The notes beneath the pieces were generated by a model. The model had not been told where the DNA came from. It saw only the letters and a program-made list of their open reading frames with translations, and searched no databases. Positions 10,717 to 19,497 of a DNA stretch of 64,000 nucleotides are shown here, in pieces (within the stretch, counting starts at the first letter, position 1; every line of letters starts with the position of its first letter). The DNA lies in the NCBI GenBank assembly GCA_949751835.1, contig CATKHK010000001.1:911056-975055 (forward strand), in the 5' to 3' direction. This DNA is from Blepharisma japonicum. Lineage: Eukaryota; Ciliophora; Heterotrichea; Heterotrichida; Blepharismidae. The position numbers and the translations under genes were made by a program.

Positions 10717-12399
10717 ATGTTTAGAACTCAGCTAAGCATTTTAATACTTTTTGCCTTGGTAGCTTTTACACAAAAAAGCTATTCAGATTTTATTTCTTCT
10801 TCCTTAAGCTTACCTACAAATTTGTTCTGGGGCAAAGTAAATGGAACGAGCTATCTTACGGTAACAAGAAATATTAAAAATCTTGAATTTTGTTCAAGTT
10901 CTTGGGCCATGGCTGCCACAACTGTCCTTTCTGACCGTTTTAAAGTCCTTAGAAATGCTTCATGGCCCGACTATAATATTTCTCCACAAGTCGCACTTAG
11001 TTGTATTTCAAATGTAAAAGGCTGTTTTGAAGAGGGAGATCCAGCATCCGTCTATGACTATATTTTAAAGAATGGAATTACTGATGAAACTTGTGCAATT
11101 TACCAAGCTCGAGATTTTTCAAATGGAGTTCCTTGCGACCGATATGCCAGATGCAAAATTTGTTTACCTAATGGAAAATGTGACATACCTAGCAAATATT
11201 ATGTTTACAATATCACTGGATATGCAGTAGTTATAGGTCAAACACAAATGCTAAATGCTTTACAAAGTGGGCCTATTGTATGTAGGCTAAATAGTACGGA
11301 TCAGTTTGTGAATTATAACTCTAGTGATGGTATATTTATTCCTCATTTATCAACAAATAATGGCACAATTTATGTATCAATTGTTGGATATGGAGTCGAT
11401 TCGAAAGGAACTAATTACTGGATTGGCAGAAACTCTTGGGGGATTGGGTGGGGAGATGCTGGGTTTTTTAATATTATAAGAGGAATCAATGCCTTAGGGA
11501 TTGAGGAATATTGTGTCTACCCTACTCCTAACTTAACTATAACTGTTGCTACTACTAGCAGTAAAGGAGAAGTAGAAAAATCCTTTATCGACAATTTTTA
11601 TCTCCCCAAAATTGAAGAAGAGCCAACCAGTTCGTTTAGAATTAAGCCCGTAGTCGATGAAACTCTTTCTGCTGTTCCTTCTGCATGGGATTGGAGAAAT
11701 GCAAATGGTAAAAATTATTTATCATGGGTCAGAAACCAAAATATTCCTCAATACTGTGAAGCTTCTTGGGCCTTTGCTCCTACATCTTCTGTCACTGACC
11801 GTTTCAATATTATGTTCTTCAACGACACTTTTCCTCAATTCATTATATCGCCTCAAGATCTAATTAATACCGGTTTAGGAAATTGCGATAGTGGAGATAT
11901 GTCACAGGTTTATCAATATTTCTTTAAAATTGGATTTTCAGATGATACTTGTCTACAGTATGAAGCAGCGAATCACGATCCTTGAAATTGTATGAATTGC
12001 TTACCACCAGCACCTGATATAAATGGCAATTCATTATGCTATCTTAGTAATGCTCCTATATTTTTTAAAATAGCCAGCTATAAAAATCTTGCTGGGGCGA
12101 CCAAGATGATGCAAGAAATTTATACAAATGGGCCAATCACATGTGGAATTTATGCAAGTAAAGGGTTTGCTAACTATACTGGAGGAATTTATAGTGAAAT
12201 TTCAAAAATTTCCATAATCAGTCAATACGTCTCAGTTGTAGGCTGGGGAGTGGATCCATCAACGAAAACTCAATACTGGATTGGAAGAAACTCTTGGGGA
12301 ACAGGCTGGGGTGAGTATGGATTTTTTAGAATGCAAATGTTTAGAGATAACCTTGGCATTGAAACTGACTGTACGGCTGCTGTCCCAACTTTTAAATAA
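10717..12399 (+). CDS. CZ5: secreted double-domain cathepsin Z-like pseudoprotease
   Basis: 560 residues with one UGA-Trp (11983-11985) and stop TAA 12397-12399, the same length as CZ2. The start is fixed by the leader and by the signal peptide (MFRTQLSILILFALVAFT); an upstream GTG reading through the leader is rejected. Domain 1: E-F-C-S-S-S-W-A, with Ser62 for the nucleophile and Ile for His. Domain 2: Q-Y-C-E-A-S-W-A, with Ser, and I-S-Q-Y-V, with Gln for His. The Asn and the following S-W-G are intact in both domains. Cysteines expected for cathepsin-Z disulfides are present, so a folded, secreted, non-catalytic protein is the likely product. With CZ6 it forms the second copy of the CZ2-CZ3 block. 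Confidence 0.88.
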
Positions 12400-14127
12400 G
12401 TAAGTTAGTTTACATAGAAATTTCATTAAATTTCATATAAAAATGTATTTAAAAGGGAAAAAACAGATTATAAGGATAAGGAATTAAAATTTATATTAAA
12501 CTCTTCTTCAGGGTGCCAGAGATAACAAGAAATTAATCAGACTTCTCAGTAGCGTTGAAATTAAATTCAATTGTAATCTGTTGCGGCTCTATGTGAATTT
12601 ACATCGATATTATTTATATAAGAGAAGCATTTCAATTATTTTAAAAATAAATTGGAAGAAAGAATTTTAAAGAATAATAGAAATTAGACAAGTTTAGTAA
12701 AAAGAATGCAAATAATATAGCTTTAACTCTAATAAGATGATAGTTATCTTAAATATATTATATATCCAATACCATTTATAAGAAAAATAATTTTAGCTTA
12801 AAATTAAATAGCAAATCTATCATTCCATAGTCTTAGCATAAGCAATTGAAAATCAGCATGCCACTCTTAGCTAGCGTTGAGACTCTTATTGTATATTTTC
12901 ATATATCAGTTATCTTTTTATAGCAAAAAGCCTATTATTCCTTAATTCGGCTGCTGAATTTTCGTCTGAGTAGCTACCATATCTATCATTTTAGATAATA
13001 GATTTTCTAAATCAATAATTTAGATGGTTGTTGAAGCTAATTTATATCAGAAAAAACAAATGCATACAGAGGAGATTTGTAATTAAAATTAGAAGCAAAA
13101 TTAAGATTAAGAAAATATTAATTTCATTTACAAAAAGATCCATTTATAAGGTGAATACAAATTAATTGGAATTAGGAATTAAACGTTTATATGGGCAATC
13201 TTTCTCAAGCTATCAGAAGCTATCAGAGATAACAAAAAATTAATTCAGAAAATAGCTTTAATTCTGATTTTAATCGCAATTAAATTCAATTTTTCTTTAT
13301 ATATAAATTTTAAATCAAATATTTAAGAAAATTAAAAATAAAGAATTTTAAATAATAAAAGAAATTAGATGAGATTGAAATTAAATCAAACAGATAGATA
13401 ATTTCTTACTCGAAAAAGATATTAATTTTCTTAAATATATTATTTAATTCAACACCATTTATGAGAAAATAATCCTTAACTTGAAGCTAAAATTGTAACT
13501 CTATCTTCTCATAGTTTTAAGCACAAGCGATTACAAGCTGGTCAGGTCATGCATCAGTTGTGTTTTGGAACAAAAACCATAACTTTCTTTACTACTGCAA
13601 TTTTTTATTTTCCATAATATTTAATCATTTTAAGGATATCCAAGAGCTGCTTATAGCCTTAGCCCTGGAATATCAGTTTAAATTAAATTATGCATTTCTA
13701 TTTGTTAAAATCGTGGAATTTGCTTAACAATTTATAGTGCAGAGTTCATAACATAAGGCAAGCTATAAGACATTCTGGCTTATAATAGTAAATTCTTTGT
13801 AGGTTTTCTATATCAATGGTTTAGATGACTATTGCTGCTGATTTATATTTTTCAAAAAGTAAATACATGTAGATGAAATTATAAATAAAATAAACTAAAA
13901 AATTAAAATAAGGATAAAGTTGAAGCTCAGTATAGAAAAGATTAAGGAAAATTTATTATTAAAATAAGGCCATATAAATTTATAAAGATATTTAGTTGTT
14001 CAACAAATCATATCTGAAGCGAGATTGGAAAAATAAAGTATATTACAAGCAAGCATTTTAATAGGTGAAACAATCTTTGCATAGCTTTAAATAAATTAAT
14101 AATACTTAAGGTCTATTTTAATTCGAC
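12400..14127. other. Long spacer CZ5-CZ6 with degenerate leader copies
   Basis: No gene is readable. Two segments, 12770-12925 and 13444-13560, resemble each other and 4086-4250. Each opens with a CACCATTTATGAGAAAATAAT-like sequence that recalls the CZ7 leader, so they may be the last traces of family members. The 12580-12620 and 13270-13320 flanks also resemble each other. About 13915-14110 matches the flank upstream of CZ3. Confidence 0.55.
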
Positions 14128-14144
14128 TCCATTTTGGTGAAATA
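14128..14144 (+). promoter_or_regulatory. Conserved CZ leader before CZ6 ATG
   Basis: TCCATTTTGGTGAAATA abuts ATG 14145 and is identical to the CZ3 copy, including the GGTG variant. Confidence 0.55.
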
Positions 14145-15801
14145 ATGTTTAGCAAGAAGCTTACCTTTTTAATCCTTGCTGCCCATATAGCTCTCACATA
14201 TGCTAGCCACTCAAGTTTGACTTCTCCTTCTTTAAGCATACCTACAAACTTGTTCTGGGGTAATTTAAATGGCACTAACTATCTTACGGTATCAAGAAAC
14301 CAAAATAGTCTCGAATATTGCTCAGGTTCTTGGGCTATTGCTGCCACAACTGTTCTTTCTGACCGCTTTAAGGTCCTTAGAAATGCTTCATGGCCTGACT
14401 ATAATATTGCTCCACAAGTCGCACTTAGTTGTATTACACAAGTCGAAGGCTGCCATGAAGAAGGAGATCCAGCTTATGTCTATGACTATAAATTTACAGA
14501 ATGGAATTACTGATGAAACTTGTGCAATTTACCAAGGTCGTGATTTTTCAAATGGAATCCCTTGTGATAGATATGCCATATGCAAAACTTGTTTATACCC
14601 AACAAGTTGTGATATTCCTAGCAGGTATTATGCTTACAATATCACTGGATACTCAGTTGCCAAAGGGCAGAGTCAAATGTTAAGTGCTTTACAAAGTGGG
14701 CCAATCGTATGCGGACTGGATAACACAACTCAGTTTGCAGAATATCAGGCTAAAGATAATATACTTATTCCAGACGGCTAACCAAGTAATGGCACCGTTT
14801 ATGTTTCTATTGTTGGCTATGGAGTTAATTCTGCAGGTACTAGTTACTGGATCGGCAGAAACTCCTGGGGAACAGCATGGGGTGACTTCGGATTCTTTAA
14901 CTTGATAAGAGGAACTAACGCTTTAGGGATCGAGGAATATTGTGTTTTCCCTACTCCTAATCTTACAATCAAATTAGTTACTAATAACGGCCAAGGAGAA
15001 GAAACCTGTATAAATAGCTTTGAGCTCCCTAAACTTGAAAATGAGCATAATTCTTTTAGAATCAAGCCAACAGCTGATGATGTTCTTACTGCTGTTCCTT
15101 CAGCTTGGGACTGGAGAAATGCAAATGGTACAAACTATTTATCATGGGTCCGAAACCAAAATGTTCCTCAAAATACTCCTTGGTCTTTTATAATTGCTAC
15201 AGCATCTTCTATTACTGATAGATTCAATATTATGTTTTACAACGGCACTTTTAGTCAATTCACTATGTCAATCCAAGATTTACTTGATGAAACTGATGGG
15301 ATGCAAGAAGATCTTTACCCATCTTTACTAGATGGTATTTCAGATGATACATGCCGTCAGTGAATAGGAGGCCAGATTATTCCAAATCAATGCTTGTGGT
15401 GTCTACCACCAGCACCTTATGAAGGCCAAGAATCAGATTGCGAAAGTATTGATCCTCCTTTCTTATTTAAAATAAGCAGCTATAAAAACCTTGCTGGAGC
15501 TACCAAGATGATGCAAGAAATATATGCAAATGGGCCTATTACATGTGGAATCTACTCAAGTACAAAGTTTGCTAACTACACTGGAGGAATTTACAGTGAA
15601 ATTACAGGAACTTCTATAATAAGCCAATATGTGTCAGTTGTAGGCTGGGGTGTTGATCCATCAACAAAAACTCAATACTGGATAGGTAGGAATTCTTTGG
15701 CTACAAGCTGGGGCGAGTATGGATTTTTTAGGATGCAAATGTTTAGAAATAACCTTGGTATTGAAACTGATTGCGTATCTGCAGTACCTACTTTTAAGTA
15801 A
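14145..15801 (+). pseudogene. CZ6: frame-broken double-domain cathepsin Z-like copy (CZ3/CZ6 subfamily)
   Basis: Homology is full length, from a signal peptide (MFSKKLTFLILAAHIALTYA) to TAA 15799-15801. A one-base insertion near 14490, just after V-Y-D-Y, shifts the frame. In the continuing frame TAA 14779-14781 interrupts domain 1, where CZ3 has sense codons. UGA 15361-15363 is a normal Trp. Domain 1 has E-Y-C-S-G-S-W-A (Ser); domain 2 has the rewritten Q-N-T-P-W-S-F, with neither the structural Cys nor the motif Trp. The rest of domain 2 stays open to the end, with 153 and 135 codon tracts, so decay is recent. A 22-nt GT...AG removal would restore frame but would delete the conserved V-Y-D-Y and is not a heterotrich intron length. 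Confidence 0.82.
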
Positions 15802-16042
15802 AATATCGATTTACTCAATTATTTAAAAAGGAATTTATTATATGTTTCTTTATTAGAAGTTAAATCTAAAACTTCATTTATAAAATAGGCATTAAAAATA
15901 TATCCATAGTATAAAATTAAGGTAAAAAATTTTAAATAATTTAATAAATAAATCACTGGCTTGAAAACCGAAAAAAAGATTATGATCTTATGCTATCAAC
16001 AAGAAAATTAATAAGCTTAAATATCCATTTTTTAATTCAACA

Positions 16043-16059
16043 CCATTTCTGGGGAAATA
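16043..16059 (+). promoter_or_regulatory. Conserved CZ leader before CZ7 ATG
   Basis: ACCATTTCTGGGGAAATA ends at ATG 16060. It is preceded by TTAATTCAAC, which also precedes the degenerate copy at 13444. Confidence 0.6.
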
Positions 16060-17772
16060 ATGTTTAGCTCAAAGCTAATCTTTGCAACTCTTGCTATCAT
16101 TATTGTTTTCACGTCTGGGAGGTATGCTGGTCCCAGCAATCGCTCTTCCCCAGAACTAAGTGCTCCTACAAGCCTTTTTTGGGGTAAAAATAATGGCATC
16201 AGCTATCTTACTGTAACAAGAAACCACAACATTCCTCAATATTGTACAAGCTCTTGGGCTGTAGCTGCAACAACTGTCCTTTCTGATCGTTTCAAGGTCC
16301 TCAGAAATTCTTCATGGCCTGACTATAACATTTCTCCTCAAGTAGCATTAAGTTGTATTTCAGGAGTTCAAGGATGCACTACAGAAGGTGACCCAGTTTC
16401 AGTCTATGAGTACATTTACCAAAATGGAATCACCGACGAAACCTGTGCAAGCTACCAAGCCCGCGACTTTTCAAATGGAATTGCATGTGACAGATTAGCT
16501 GTATGCAAGAATTGTTTACCTAATGGAAAATGCGACATTCCTAACAGATATTTCGTTTACAATATCACTACTTTCGCAGTAGCCAAAGGACCAACTCAGA
16601 TGGTTAATGCTTTACAAAGCGGCCCTATTGTCTGCCAAATTGGTGTAACATCTCAATTCCAAAGCTACCAAAGTGGAATTCTTACGCCAACTTCAGGCGC
16701 TGCAGTTCTTTTTACTGCTTACGTTTCAATTGTAGGCTATGGGGTCAGTTCTACTGGGACTAATTATTGGATTGGGAGAAACTCTTGGGGAACTGCATGG
16801 GGAGATGCAGGTTTCTTTAACTTGGTCAGTGGATCTAACGCTTTAGGGATTGAAAACTATTGTGTTTATCCAACTCCTAATAAAACAGTTACTGTAGTTA
16901 CTACTAACAATCAAGGAAAAGAAGAAAGATCTTATGTCGATATTGCAGAACTCCATAAGCTTGAAGAAGAGCCAGAAGAACCAATTCAGGGTTATCTTCG
17001 AGCCAAGCCAGTGGCTGAAGAAGCTCTTAGTGCTGTTCCTACAACTTGGGACTGGGGAAACGTCAAAGGTAAAAACTACCTATCCTGGGTCAGAAATCAA
17101 AATATCCCACAATTCTGTAATGCTTCATGGGCCTTTGCTTCTACATCTTCACTCACTGACCGTTTCAACATTTTGATTTTCAACGACACTTTCCCTCAAT
17201 TCACTATTTCTCCGCAAGTTCTCCTTAATTGTGGAGTCGGAAATTGCACTGGTGGAGACCCAACAGCAGTTTACAATTGGGCTCGTATGAATGGAATCCC
17301 AGATGATACCTGTCAACAATACGTAGGTGACTTTTTTGAAACATGTAATGCAACACAAGTTTGCCAAACTTGTGTATCTCCAGCACCAGCCAATGACACT
17401 GTAAACTCGGTCTGTAATCAAGTTACTCCTGCTCACTTATTTAAAGTCGGAAATTACGGAAATCTTGCTGGAGTCACCAAGATGAAGCAAGAAATTTACA
17501 ATAACGGGCCAATCACTTGCGGAATTTATGCAAGCAAAGCTTTTGCAGGTTACACTGGAGGGATTTTTAGTGAATATTCAAGAAGCACTACAATCAGCAA
17601 CTTCGTCTCTGTTGTCGGCTGGGGAATTGAAAAGAACTCAAATAATGAGTACTGGATTGGAAGGAATTCTTGGGGAACCAGCTGGGGTGAGTACGGGTAC
17701 TTCAAGATGCAGATGTATAGAGATAACCTTGGGATTGAAACTGACTGCACTTGGGCAACTCCAAGCTTTTAA
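16060..17772 (+). CDS. CZ7: secreted double-domain cathepsin Z-like pseudoprotease, well preserved
   Basis: 570 residues, uninterrupted, stop TAA 17770-17772. Signal peptide MFSSKLIFATLAIIIVFTSG. Domain 1 (about 35-275) reads N-I-P-Q-Y-C-T-S-S-W-A: Ser65 replaces Cys and the mini-loop His is Asn. The His position is Ala220; Asn241 is kept. Domain 2 (about 325-570) reads N-I-P-Q-F-C-N-A-S-W-A with Ser356; Asn514 stands for His and Asn536 is kept. It retains more of the mini-loop (N-I-P) than CZ2-CZ6 and has the intact G-N-C-x-G-G-D block in domain 2. No UGA is used for Trp and third positions are visibly richer in C/G than in CZ2-CZ6. Both features are shared with CZ8 and suggest stronger selection or higher expression. 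Confidence 0.9.
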   Translation: MFSSKLIFATLAIIIVFTSGRYAGPSNRSSPELSAPTSLFWGKNNGISYLTVTRNHNIPQYCTSSWAVAATTVLSDRFKVLRNSSWPDYNISPQVALSCISGVQGCTTEGDPVSVYEYIYQNGITDETCASYQARDFSNGIACDRLAVCKNCLPNGKCDIPNRYFVYNITTFAVAKGPTQMVNALQSGPIVCQIGVTSQFQSYQSGILTPTSGAAVLFTAYVSIVGYGVSSTGTNYWIGRNSWGTAWGDAGFFNLVSGSNALGIENYCVYPTPNKTVTVVTTNNQGKEERSYVDIAELHKLEEEPEEPIQGYLRAKPVAEEALSAVPTTWDWGNVKGKNYLSWVRNQNIPQFCNASWAFASTSSLTDRFNILIFNDTFPQFTISPQVLLNCGVGNCTGGDPTAVYNWARMNGIPDDTCQQYVGDFFETCNATQVCQTCVSPAPANDTVNSVCNQVTPAHLFKVGNYGNLAGVTKMKQEIYNNGPITCGIYASKAFAGYTGGIFSEYSRSTTISNFVSVVGWGIEKNSNNEYWIGRNSWGTSWGEYGYFKMQMYRDNLGIETDCTWATPSF

Positions 17773-17960
17773 GCAATAAGTTAATTCATTAAACATCGCC
17801 ACAATATTTTATAAATTTATAATAAATTTAACTGTAAATATTTTATATGAAAGAAAGAAAAAATATCATGAAGTCTTTACTTAATTATATTATATTGATA
17901 AGTAATAATATACATATATCAAACTAGGTATATCAAGATCTGAAAAAAAATTGATTTAAC
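17773..17960. other. Spacer after CZ7
   Basis: AT-rich; nothing recognised before the LRR fragment. Confidence 0.4.
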
Positions 17961-18062
17961 TTTTTCCGACACTTAAAAGAGCTTGAAGCCTAATTCATTT
18001 AATATTTACGCCAATTATCAACTTAGAGCACTTAAGCTGCTTAAGGAATTAAATTTTATATT
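17961..18062 (+). pseudogene. Decayed LRR gene fragment
   Basis: About 100 bases align with 18515-18620 of the LRR gene immediately downstream: shared TTAAAAGAGCT, then TTCATTTAATATT and CAATTATCA. An in-frame TAA and small indels break it. No homology was seen beyond this block, although 18140-18260 also has Leu-rich-looking short segments. Confidence 0.65.
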
Positions 18063-18351
18063 ATATTAAAATAATCACAGCACATTAAATTAAACTTAAA
18101 TATTCCACGAATTCTATATTTCTTTTCTATTTAGTTGAAAAATAAATATAGTACCCTTGTCAGTCAGAGAGAGCTTGGGATGAGTGACATTTTAAGGGAT
18201 ATGCACTTGACAAAGCTAAAAAAAGGGATTCTTAAGATCTTGACCTTGATTAGGTTAAGTTGCTAAATATATTAAGTTAATTCATTAAAAAATTATATAT
18301 GAATTTGTTATGAAGCTTTTAATTATATAAAAATATAAATTATAATAAAAC

Positions 18352-19206
18352 ATGAAAATAGAGGAAGAAGGAGAAGAAGACGAAAATAATGATAAAGAGC
18401 AGAACTATCACGGATGCTTTACTTCATTATCATATATTGATAAAGCAAGAAACCCAGACATAACGAAACTAGACTTATCAAGAGACACAGATCTGAAAAA
18501 CCTTTTCTTTTTAAGATTTTTCCCAAATTTAAAAGAGCTAGATTTATCAAATTCCTTTAATATTCGTGACAATTATCAGTTTGTAAAGCATCTAGAGCAG
18601 CTTGAAAAATTGAATTTATTTTCTATTGGACTAACCACAGCAGTCTATCTAACTCCACTTAAGAATCTTAAGCAGCTTTCGATTTCTTGTCCGATTATAG
18701 GTGAAGCAGTAGAATATCTTACCCAATTGCCAGTTCTTAAGGATCTTGAAATTTGTGGATGCACTAAAGGGATATGAAAGATCAGCCGTTTAACATCATT
18801 AAAAAGGCTTGGTCTAAGAGGCATATTTTCTGATGTTTGTGATTCTTGTAATGAAAGTATGAATGAAGAATTTCCGCAATTAGAATTTCTGGCTTCTCTA
18901 ACGAATTTGAGAGAACTAGATATTTCCTGCAACGAATATATAAATTTTATTCAGCCAATTGTAAATTTACCAAAATTAAAGCGCTTAAGCTTGTCTGGGG
19001 ATTTGGGGATTCAGGATTTATATCACCTTAAAGAGCTGAATTCTTTAGAAATATTGGATCTGAGGTATCTTAACTCTATATTTATTAGAACATTTGAAGA
19101 AGATATAAAGGTCTTGGCAGAGCATCCCAATCTTCAAGAGCTGTGAATTGACAATTATGTAGCTCTTCCTGAGCTACCGGATCGAGTAAAGATAATGAGA
19201 CGATAA
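18352..19206 (+). CDS. Leucine-rich repeat protein
   Basis: 284 residues when UGA at 18775-18777 and 19144-19146 is read as Trp; stop TAA 19204-19206. After an acidic N-terminus (about 20 residues rich in Glu and Asp) come repeated L-x-x-L-x-L units of roughly 23-25 residues, for example L-K-E-L-D-L-S, L-E-K-L-N-L, L-K-Q-L-S-I, L-K-D-L-E-I, L-R-E-L-D-I-S-C-N and L-E-I-L-D-L. No signal peptide or membrane segment is seen, so it is probably cytosolic and a protein-binding scaffold. Its partners are unknown. It interrupts the CZ array between CZ7 and CZ8, with a decayed piece of the same gene 300 bases upstream. Confidence 0.85.
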
Positions 19207-19497
19207 TATCATAAATGCTGTTAATTTGATACTTATATATATCTTGAAGATTGCTCTAAGAATAAAAAAAGCTAATAAAATGTTCTATCCAAATTTTTAA
19301 TTTCTGAAAAAATTAATAATTTAAGCAAAGGATTTATTATTGCTTTTAAGTCCTAAGAAATATGCTTAAAAGCTCATTTTTTACTTTATAAAGGTACAAC
19401 ATTTTTTAAATCATAAATGTTAATTTAAAGTAATTCCCTATGCGTAATTAAGCACATTCCTCCGTTATTTGCTCACATTTTATACATGGAGAATAAT

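Noticed and set aside
14475-14496. A 22-nt GT...AG segment in CZ6 whose removal would restore the frame
   Set aside because: It would delete the conserved V-Y-D-Y segment and is not the 15-nt intron length seen in the two good cases; an inserted base is simpler.
14145-15801. Programmed frameshifting as an explanation for CZ6
   Set aside because: No slippery context at the shift, and a separate UAA interrupts the continuing frame.
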